A stretch of 11,343 nucleotides of DNA from contig JAEYUE010000007.1 of the NCBI GenBank assembly GCA_023433655.1, positions 1 through 11,343 on the forward strand, read 5' to 3'. Both the position numbers and the translations under genes were made by a program. This document shows positions 6,846-11,343 of the stretch, in pieces (within the stretch, counting starts at the first letter, position 1; each line of letters opens with the position of its first letter). Source of the DNA: Pseudomonadota bacterium. Its GTDB lineage: Bacteria; Pseudomonadota; Alphaproteobacteria; Caulobacterales; Caulobacteraceae. The notes under the pieces were generated by a model that was not told where the DNA came from, did no database searches, and worked only from the letters and a program-made list of their open reading frames with translations.

Positions 6846-7331
6846 ATGTCCGACATCGCCCCGACCCTGCGCTCGCCCTCCGGCTTCGACCTCACGCCCC
6901 CCGACGAGTCGGAGCGGGCCCGGCTGGAGGCCGACCTGTCGGCGGAGGAGCGGCGGGTCCTGCTGGCGCACGGCACCGAGACGCCTTTCTGCGGCACCCT
7001 GCTCGGCGAGAAGCGGGCCGGCGTGTTCTGCTGCCGCGAGTGCGGCCTGCCGCTGTTCCGCAGCCGGACCAAGTTCGAGAGCGGCACCGGCTGGCCCAGC
7101 TTCACCGAGCCGGTCGATCCGACCCATGTGGAGGCGATCACCGACCGGTCCCACGGCATGGTCAGGACCGAGACGCGCTGCGCCCGCTGCGGCAGCCATC
7201 AGGGCCACGTCTTTCCGGACGGGCCGCCGCCGACGGGGCTGCGCTACTGCATTAATTCGGTGGCTCTGTCCTTCGTCGCCGAGGGAGAGCCTCTGCCCGA
7301 CCCGCTCGGCCGCGGCGACGGGTCGGCCTGA
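6846..7331 (+). CDS. msrB: Peptide-methionine (R)-S-oxide reductase
   Basis: A 161-residue repair enzyme that reduces the R-epimer of methionine sulfoxide in oxidised proteins, with thioredoxin as usual electron donor. All family landmarks are present: zinc-binding Cys63-x-x-Cys66 in CREC and Cys112-x-x-Cys115 in CARC, the GTGWPSF substrate loop (80-86), GHVFPDGPPPTGLRYC (120-135) with catalytic Cys135, and CINS after it. Cys49 in PFCG may be the resolving cysteine. There is no signal peptide, so it is cytoplasmic, although the first 20 residues are longer than in many homologues. I chose ATG 6846. An in-frame GTG at 6810 lies inside the upstream terminator hairpin and is unlikely. No clear ribosome binding site precedes 6846; the bases there are the pyrimidine-rich tail of the terminator. 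Function is certain, the exact start slightly less so. Confidence 0.96.
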   Translation: MSDIAPTLRSPSGFDLTPPDESERARLEADLSAEERRVLLAHGTETPFCGTLLGEKRAGVFCCRECGLPLFRSRTKFESGTGWPSFTEPVDPTHVEAITDRSHGMVRTETRCARCGSHQGHVFPDGPPPTGLRYCINSVALSFVAEGEPLPDPLGRGDGSA

Positions 7332-7380
7332 CCTTGGCCGCATTTGGGGCTAGGGTGGTCGCACCGCTGGAGACGACGCC

Positions 7381-7956
7381 ATGCTGATTATCGCGCTGCT
7401 GACCGCCGTCGCCGTGGCCCCGTCGCCCATGCCGGGCGAGCCCGAGCCGGATGGCGTTGTCGCCACGGCGCCGGCCACGCCGCTGGTGCTGGACGGCGCC
7501 GCCGACCCGGTCGCCGCCGCGGTCGACGGCGCGCCCCAGGCCGTCCAGCCGCACGGGCTCAGCACCGACGAGCAGATCGCCCGCTGGTTGGCGGCCCGCT
7601 CGGCCGACACCGCGCGTTCCGACGAATCGCCGATCTGGCGCGACGACCGCCAGATGCACGGCGAGTTCACCGTCGGCGTCGGCACCGGCGGCTATCGCGA
7701 CTACGGGGCCGCGGTGTCGCTGCCGCTCGGCGAGAGCGGCCGCCTGGATCTCAGCGTGCGGCAGGTCGAGAACGGTTACCCTTACGGCTATCGGTACGGC
7801 GCAGGCTACGAGCCGTGGTTCGACGACAGCGGCTATGCCTTCCCTGGCCAGCCGCAGCCGGGGGCGGCCTGGGAGTATGAACGGCGGCTGTCCCGCCCGG
7901 AGGGGCCGCCCGTTCGCCGGCCGCAGGTTCGTTCGCAGCAGTCCGCGGAAGAATGA
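7381..7956 (+). CDS. Predicted exported protein of unknown function (191 aa)
   Basis: The gene begins at ATG 7381 with GGAG (7369-7372) eight bases upstream, 49 bases after msrB; a GCTAGG at 7349-7354 could be a promoter -10. The protein starts with a short uncharged hydrophobic run (MLIIALLTAVAVA) lacking the usual basic residues, so export is likely but not certain. A Pro/Ala/Val-rich low-complexity stretch follows (14-60), then a helix (STDEQIARWLAARS). The second half looks like beta strands: MHGEFTVGVGTGGYRDYGAA, SLPLGESGRLDLSVRQVENG, then a Tyr/Gly-rich segment and a basic, Gln-rich tail. Alternating strands of this kind suggest a periplasmic or outer-membrane-associated protein. I do not recognise a named family. 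Codon use matches its neighbours, so it is native. A strong terminator begins right at its stop codon. Confidence 0.7.
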   Translation: MLIIALLTAVAVAPSPMPGEPEPDGVVATAPATPLVLDGAADPVAAAVDGAPQAVQPHGLSTDEQIARWLAARSADTARSDESPIWRDDRQMHGEFTVGVGTGGYRDYGAAVSLPLGESGRLDLSVRQVENGYPYGYRYGAGYEPWFDDSGYAFPGQPQPGAAWEYERRLSRPEGPPVRRPQVRSQQSAEE

Positions 7957-7957
7957 A

Positions 7958-7985
7958 AAAGGCCCGATCCGCGGATCGGGCCTTT
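7958..7985. terminator. Bidirectional intrinsic terminator
   Basis: AAAGGCCCGATCC (7958-7970) and GGATCGGGCCTTT (7973-7985) are perfect reverse complements with a minimal loop. An A-run on the left and T-run on the right let it work for both strands. It sits between the tail-to-tail genes ending at 7956 (plus) and 8020 (minus). A smaller imperfect hairpin (about 7991-8012) lies between it and the minus-strand gene. Confidence 0.85.
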
Positions 7986-8019
7986 CCCGTCAGGGTCATG
8001 AGACGATGACCTGATCGGG

Positions 8020-8262
8020 TCAGACTTCGGGGCCGCAGTGACACGGGAGGTAGGTCTCGATGAAGTACGGCGTGACCTGTCCGGTTCGGTAAACGATCCG
8101 GTCGCAGTCGATATAGATCGTCCCAACTTCCTCGGTAAGCGTCGCGTCGGAATAGTAGGTGCGATCGACCTGCTGGGGACATACCTTCACCGTAGCGGAC
8201 GCGACGGCGGTTGAGGTCATGGCCAGCGTCGCGACGGTGGCGGCGAACAACGCACGTTTCAC
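8020..8262 (-). CDS. Small secreted DUF6289-like protein
   Basis: An 80-residue protein with a clear signal peptide (MKRALFAATVATLAMTSTAVAS) and a mature part of about 58 residues. The pattern of a first Cys in VCPQ, then TYYSDATLTEEVGT, a second Cys in DCD, GQVTPYFIETY and a closing PCHC resembles the small secreted proteins of family DUF6289 (the TYYSD...TPY...C arrangement). Function unknown. The four cysteines of the mature part (CPQ, DCD, CHC) could form disulfides in the periplasm. The start is GTG at 8262-8260, with AAAGGAG (8276-8270) seven bases upstream; no other start fits the signal peptide. It has its own candidate promoter and shares the 7958-7985 terminator. Assignment to the family is from memory of the pattern. 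Confidence 0.75.
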   Translation of the reverse strand: MKRALFAATVATLAMTSTAVASATVKVCPQQVDRTYYSDATLTEEVGTIYIDCDRIVYRTGQVTPYFIETYLPCHCGPEV

Positions 8263-8297
8263 AGGAGATCTCCTTTCGTGGTTGCATGGCGACAGTG

Positions 8298-8320
8298 ATG
8301 CTAGAAAAGCGTGTGGTCAA
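8298..8320 (-). promoter_or_regulatory. Candidate promoter of the DUF6289-like gene
   Basis: Read on the minus strand: TTGACC (8320-8315), 11 bases, then TAGCAT (8303-8298). The -35 and the short spacing fit the Caulobacter-type housekeeping consensus (TTGACG, 10-14 bases, GCTANA-like). It lies about 35 bases before the GTG start. On the opposite strand the same bases contain GCTAGA (8300-8305) with TTGCAT 12 bases upstream, but no plus-strand gene follows. Confidence 0.4.
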
Positions 8321-8404
8321 GCCATGTCCAGAAGGGCGAAATCCTTCATCTGCCGCCTCGGTGCGCGCCTGAGAGGCGCGGTGGTTCTGGCATGGAGAAA
8401 CAGA

Positions 8405-8434
8405 AAAAGGCCCGGTCAGCAGACCGGGCCTTTT
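8405..8434 (-). terminator. Intrinsic terminator of the tRNA-Thr transcript
   Basis: AAAAGGCCCGGTC (8405-8417) and GACCGGGCCTTTT (8422-8434) form a 13-base perfect stem with loop AGCA. It starts ten bases after the tRNA 3' end on the minus strand, and the transcript then runs into five Us (A-run 8404-8408). Confidence 0.88.
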
Positions 8435-8443
8435 GCTTTTCAG

Positions 8444-8518
<75 letters not shown>

Positions 8519-8538
8519 GGTCACTGAGGAAGCGGCCC

Positions 8539-8544
8539 TATAGC
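8539..8544 (-). promoter_or_regulatory. Candidate -10 element of the tRNA-Thr gene
   Basis: Minus-strand GCTATA matches the alphaproteobacterial GCTANA -10 type and lies about 20 bases before the mature tRNA 5' end. No good -35 is visible at the normal distance; the region holds a tandem repeat instead. Confidence 0.4.
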
Positions 8545-8564
8545 CAACGGGGGACAACGGGGGA
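8545..8564. repeat. Two tandem copies of a 10-base unit
   Basis: CAACGGGGGA occurs twice back to back (8545-8554 and 8555-8564), directly upstream of the tRNA-Thr -10 element. On the minus strand it reads as repeated TCCCCCGTTG. Confidence 0.8.
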
Positions 8565-8617
8565 AGCCCCGAATTCGCCTGCTTGCGAAAAAGGTCTTCA
8601 GCGGGTCTGATCGGGGC

Positions 8618-8800
8618 ATGGACGAGTCGAAGAGCCCCGCCCCGCTTCCGGACCTTCCCGCCAGCCTGCCGGATCCCCTGGCGCCGCCGGCGACGCCGGC
8701 CACCGAAAGGGCGCAGCGGCTGGCCAGCGCGCTGCGGGCCAATCTGAAGCGCCGCAAGGCCGCCGGCCGATCCGCGCCCGCCGCAAGACCGAGCAACTGA
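8618..8800 (+). CDS. Small protein upstream of murA (60 aa)
   Basis: The N-terminal half is Pro/Ala/Ser-rich and probably disordered. The second half is a basic helix, ERAQRLASALRANLKRRKAA, followed by a basic tail. Small proteins with an AxRLAxALRxNLKRRK-type helix are common in alphaproteobacteria, and I recall them near murA, so I take this as a real gene despite its size. The cellular role is unknown to me; the Arg/Lys-rich helix could bind nucleic acid or a membrane surface. ATG 8618 follows GGGG with no better start nearby. It ends 110 bases before murA and points the same way; a candidate murA promoter in that gap means they need not share a transcript. Confidence 0.7.
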   Translation: MDESKSPAPLPDLPASLPDPLAPPATPATERAQRLASALRANLKRRKAAGRSAPAARPSN

Positions 8801-8829
8801 AAGTCATCGGCCGCACCGGTCGGACGGAC

Positions 8830-8857
8830 TTTCGCAAGGCCCGTCGTCCGGGCTAGA
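8830..8857 (+). promoter_or_regulatory. Candidate promoter of the murA operon
   Basis: GCTAGA (8852-8857) matches the GCTANA -10 of alphaproteobacterial housekeeping promoters. TTTCGC (8830-8835), 16 bases upstream, is a poor -35. A start near 8864 would give a leader of about 45 bases before murA. Confidence 0.35.
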
Positions 8858-8910
8858 TAGCCGCCCCCCGGCGCCCGGACAGTCCGTCCCCGGCCGGCCT
8901 GTGAGACGAC

Positions 8911-10200
8911 ATGGACAGCATCGCCATCGAAGGCGGCGCCCGGCTGAACGGAACCATTCCGGTCAGCGGCGCCAAGAATTCCGCGCTCAAGCTGATGGCG
9001 GCGGCGATCCTGACCGACCAGCCGCTGCGCCTGACCAACATGCCGCGGCTGGCGGACACCAAATTTCTCGGCCGGCTGCTGCAGGAACTGGGCGTCGAGG
9101 TCACCGAGAACGGCCACGGCGGCGATCAGGAGACGCTGTTCCACGCCGCGCAGATTCGCTCGACCTTCGCGCCGTACGATCTGGTCCGGCAGATGCGGGC
9201 CAGCTTCAACGTGCTGGGGCCGCTGCTGGCGCGCACCGGAGAGGCAAAGGTGTCGCTGCCGGGCGGCTGCACCATCGGGGCGCGGCCGGTCGACCTGCAC
9301 CTGCAGGCCCTGACCGCCATGGGCGTCGAAATCGAGCTGGACGAGGGCTATGTCATCGCCCGCGCGCCGAAGGGGCTGAAGGGGGCGGAGATCGAATTTC
9401 CGTTCGTCTCGGTCGGCGCCACCGAGCACGCCCTGCTGGCGGCGGTGCTGGCCGACGGGGTGACGGTGCTGAAGCGGGCGGCGCGGGAGCCGGAGATCGG
9501 CGATCTGGCCCGCTGCCTGATGGCCATGGGCGCCAGGGTCGAGGGGCTGGACACCGACGAGCTGGTGATCACCGGCGTGACGTCGCTGACCGGGACGGAG
9601 TGGCCGGTCATCGCCGACCGCATCGAGATGGGCTCCTACGCCGTGGCGGCGGCCATGGCCGGCGGCGAGGTGCGGCTGACGCGATCGCGGCCGGAGCTGA
9701 TGCAGGCGCTCACCGAGAAGATGGTCGAGGCCGGGGTGGACATCGTCCCGACCGAGGACGGCGTGATCGTGCGGCGCGACCCGGCGGTGCGGCTGAAGGC
9801 GGTGAACGTGGCCACCGAGGTCTACCCCGGCTTCGCCACCGACCTGCAGGCGCAGTTCATGGCTCTGATGACCCTGGCCGACGGCGAGAGCGTCATCCAC
9901 GAGAACATCTTCGAGAACCGCTTCATGCACGCCCCCGAGCTGGGCCGGCTGGGCGCGGACATCCATGTTCACAACGGCGAAGCGGTGGTGCGCGGCGTCG
10001 AGGCGCTGCACGGCGCCCAGGTCATGGCCACCGATCTGAGGGCCTCGGTCAGCCTGGTCATCGCCGGACTGGCGGCGGAGGGTGAGACCACGGTCGGTCG
10101 CGTGTATCATCTGGACCGCGGCTTCGAGCGTTTGGAGGAGAAGCTGGGCGCCTGCGGGGCCCGCATCCGCCGGATCAAGGGCGAGGATCATGAGCACTGA
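8911..10200 (+). CDS. murA: UDP-N-acetylglucosamine 1-carboxyvinyltransferase
   Basis: The 429-residue enzyme transfers enolpyruvate from phosphoenolpyruvate to UDP-GlcNAc, the first committed step of peptidoglycan precursor synthesis in the cytoplasm and the target of fosfomycin. Length is standard. Key features: the N-terminal substrate loop SGAKNSALKLMAA with Lys22-Asn23; MRASFNVLGPLLAR (95-108); the catalytic loop LPGGC with Cys120, so the enzyme is the usual fosfomycin-sensitive Cys type rather than the Asp variant; ATEVYPGFATDLQAQFMAL containing the conserved catalytic Asp; and MATDLRASVSLVIAGLAA with the conserved Arg near the C-terminus. The ATG start gives the normal N-terminus (MDSIAIEGG). 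Its last codons overlap the next gene by 11 bases, so the downstream genes are probably translated from the same message. Identification certain. Confidence 0.98.
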   Translation: MDSIAIEGGARLNGTIPVSGAKNSALKLMAAAILTDQPLRLTNMPRLADTKFLGRLLQELGVEVTENGHGGDQETLFHAAQIRSTFAPYDLVRQMRASFNVLGPLLARTGEAKVSLPGGCTIGARPVDLHLQALTAMGVEIELDEGYVIARAPKGLKGAEIEFPFVSVGATEHALLAAVLADGVTVLKRAAREPEIGDLARCLMAMGARVEGLDTDELVITGVTSLTGTEWPVIADRIEMGSYAVAAAMAGGEVRLTRSRPELMQALTEKMVEAGVDIVPTEDGVIVRRDPAVRLKAVNVATEVYPGFATDLQAQFMALMTLADGESVIHENIFENRFMHAPELGRLGADIHVHNGEAVVRGVEALHGAQVMATDLRASVSLVIAGLAAEGETTVGRVYHLDRGFERLEEKLGACGARIRRIKGEDHEH

Positions 10201-10672
10201 GGCGACCGCCGCCGACCCAGACGCCGCCCCGGGCGGCGCTACCACGGAGCCCCTGCGCCTGCTGGCCGAGGACGCCGACGACCTGCACATCATCTCGGCC
10301 GCGCTGCAGGACGCGATCCTGCGCCCGGTGGACATCGTCTGGGAGCCGTCGGCGAGGCGGGTGACCCTGGCGCTGAGCCGGTTCTGCTGGGAGTGCGGCG
10401 GGACGCGGGTGATGTCGGCGATGCAGTTCGGCGACGTCACGGCGGTCAAGAGCCGGCGGCTGCCGCGCGGGCCGGAACATGCGCTGGAGCTGCTGGCGAT
10501 GGATTTCGAGCCCGGCGAGGCCCCGGGCGGCCGGGTGACGCTGATGTTCGCCGGCGGCGGCGACCTGCGCATCGAGGTCGAATGCCTCGACGCCATCCTG
10601 ACCGACCTGTCCGAACGCTGGCCGGCGCGCATGGCGCCGACCCATCTGGCCGACGGGTCGGAGCCGGCGTGA
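10190..10672 (+). CDS. DUF2948 family protein
   Basis: A 160-residue soluble protein of unknown function from a family largely confined to alphaproteobacteria. The first 20 residues are Ala/Pro/Thr-rich. Then come the family blocks LRLLAEDADDLHIISAALQD, a VTLALSRFCWE segment (family LNRFDWE), the FGDVTAVKSRRLPRG turn, ALELLAMDFEPGEAPGGRVTLMFAGGGDLRIEVECLDA and a closing DLSERWPAR. Hydrophobic strands alternate with charged turns, consistent with a compact beta-rich fold. ATG 10190 overlaps the 3' end of murA by 11 bases and the stop overlaps the next gene's GTG, so it is translationally coupled on both sides. Persistent linkage to murA suggests a conserved housekeeping role, but none can be read from the sequence. 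Confidence 0.92.
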   Translation: MSTEATAADPDAAPGGATTEPLRLLAEDADDLHIISAALQDAILRPVDIVWEPSARRVTLALSRFCWECGGTRVMSAMQFGDVTAVKSRRLPRGPEHALELLAMDFEPGEAPGGRVTLMFAGGGDLRIEVECLDAILTDLSERWPARMAPTHLADGSEPA

Positions 10673-11130
10673 GCGAGCATCGACTGTCCTCCGTCGACCT
10701 GGACGCGGCCACCCTTCCGGCGGCCACGGCCGAGATCGAGCACGAGCGCCGGGTGGCGATCTTCGACCTGATCGAGAAGAACAGCTTCGAGCCGGCGGGC
10801 GCGTCGGGCGGGCCCTACCGCCTGACCCTGTCGCTGGTGGATGGGCGCCTGGTCTTCGACATCGCAGGGCCCGGGTTCGCGCGGGCCCACGGCCTGTCCC
10901 TGAACCCGCTGAACAAGGTGGTGAAGGACTATATCGGCATCTGCGACAGCTATTACGAAGCGCTGCGGGGAGCCGACGCCGGCAAGATCGAGGCCGTCGA
11001 CATGGGCCGGCGCGGGCTGCACAACGAGGGCGCCGAACTGCTGAAGGCCCGGCTGGAAGGCAAGATCGCCGTCGACCACGAGACCGCCCGGCGCCTGTTC
11101 ACCCTGGTGACGGCGCTTTACCGGCGCTGA
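10669..11130 (+). CDS. UPF0262 family protein
   Basis: A 153-residue soluble protein of the uncharacterised UPF0262 family, known from alphaproteobacteria. It begins at GTG 10669, overlapping the DUF2948 stop as GTGA, with GGAG (10660-10663) five bases upstream. Diagnostic blocks: EIEHERRVAIFDLIEKNSFEP (35-55 region), GPYRLTLSLVDGRLVFDI, LSLNPLNKVVKDYIGICDSYYEA, MGRRGLHNEGAELLKARL and the ending ARRLFTLVTALYRR. The charged helical C-terminal half (around the RRGLHNEGAELL block) is the most conserved-looking part. No catalytic motif or cofactor site is apparent. The tight overlaps put it in one translational unit with murA and DUF2948; function unknown. Confidence 0.94.
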   Translation: MSEHRLSSVDLDAATLPAATAEIEHERRVAIFDLIEKNSFEPAGASGGPYRLTLSLVDGRLVFDIAGPGFARAHGLSLNPLNKVVKDYIGICDSYYEALRGADAGKIEAVDMGRRGLHNEGAELLKARLEGKIAVDHETARRLFTLVTALYRR

Positions 11131-11131
11131 G

Positions 11132-11158
11132 GCGGCGCCTCGACTATCGCCGCGTTTT
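11132..11158 (+). terminator. Possible weak terminator after the UPF0262 gene
   Basis: GCGGCG (11132-11137) pairs with CGCCGC (11148-11153) around a ten-base loop, followed by GTTTT. The stem is short; it may only attenuate read-through into infA. Confidence 0.35.
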
Positions 11159-11159
11159 G

Positions 11160-11171
11160 GGGCATATGCCC
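11160..11171. repeat. 12-base perfect palindrome upstream of infA
   Basis: GGGCATATGCCC reads the same on both strands, 67 bases before the infA start. It could be a small operator half-site pair or chance; no second copy is seen in the window. Confidence 0.4.
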
Positions 11172-11238
11172 GCACCTTCGACGCGCGCTCCGCCCGGCGT
11201 GCGGCGTATTCTGGTGTCCACCGGGCGTGGGAGGCCGC

Positions 11239-11343
11239 ATGGCCAAGGAAGAACTGCTCGAGTTTCCCGGCGTCGTCAGCGAACTGCTGCCGAACGCGAC
11301 GTTCCGCGTGACGCTCGAGAACGACCACGAGATCATCGCCCAC
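11239..11343 (+). CDS. infA: Translation initiation factor IF-1 (5' part, runs off the window)
   Basis: The first 35 codons of IF-1, which binds the ribosomal A site with IF-2 and IF-3 during initiation. The sequence MAKEELLEFPGVVSELLPNA, then FRVTLENDHEIIAH, matches the conserved OB-fold start; the family continues with the GKMRKNRIR block to the right of this window. ATG 11239 is preceded by GGGAGG (11229-11234) at four bases. The 108-base gap after the UPF0262 gene holds a weak hairpin and a palindrome, so infA may have its own promoter. Identification is certain from the visible part; the gene is normally about 72 codons. Confidence 0.97.
   Translation, partial: MAKEELLEFPGVVSELLPNATFRVTLENDHEIIAH

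Noticed and set aside
5166..7343. Minus-strand open frame of 725 codons
   Set aside because: Antisense to the S41 peptidase and msrB; Arg/Gly/Ala-rich with no recognisable domain.
8282..8305. Plus-strand promoter-like TTGCAT / GCTAGA
   Set aside because: No plus-strand gene or RNA follows before the convergent tRNA terminator; probably chance overlap with the minus-strand promoter.
8521..11343. Minus-strand open frame of 940 codons
   Set aside because: It runs antisense across murA, DUF2948, UPF0262 and infA, all certain on the plus strand. Long antisense frames are common at this GC.

Overview
The window looks like a high-GC alphaproteobacterial chromosome, most likely of the Caulobacterales and probably Brevundimonas or a close relative. 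The evidence is the murA - DUF2948 - UPF0262 - infA gene order, the GCTANA-like -10 elements, and the style of the small secreted proteins. The genus is an inference from protein style and gene order, not from a search.

Layout. (1) Positions 1-189 hold the C-terminal end of a phage- or GTA-type terminase large subunit, which needs a one-base frameshift to read through. (2) Positions 254-3061 form a plus-strand accessory patch with clearly lower GC than its surroundings. It has a membrane protein of the putative phage abortive-infection (putAbiC) type, a 67-residue orphan, a regulatory-looking gap with inverted repeats, and a translationally coupled pair: an unrecognised soluble protein of 334 aa and a four-helix membrane protein of 190 aa. 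This patch is the best candidate for an undescribed system, and I read it as a small defence island. (3) Positions 3088-5073, minus strand, encode the biotin-dependent alpha subunit of propionyl-CoA carboxylase. It is divergent from (4) a secreted S41-family peptidase (5259-6752), which is followed by a strong terminator, the methionine sulfoxide reductase msrB (6846-7331) and a predicted exported protein of unknown function (7381-7956). (5) A bidirectional terminator separates these from a small Cys-containing secreted DUF6289-like gene (8020-8262, minus) and a tRNA-Thr(GGT) gene (minus) with its own terminator. (6) From 8618 to the right edge lies a plus-strand housekeeping block: a small basic-tailed protein, murA (first committed step of peptidoglycan synthesis), DUF2948, UPF0262 and the start of infA (translation initiation factor IF-1). 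The murA, DUF2948 and UPF0262 reading frames overlap.

The housekeeping parts are ordinary. The unusual part is the left 3 kb: a broken terminase end next to a putAbiC-type gene and a coupled soluble/membrane gene pair, squeezed against a core metabolic gene with only 26 bases between the convergent stop codons. No integrase, transposase, CRISPR array or rRNA gene is visible. No stretch over 300 bases lacks a gene.
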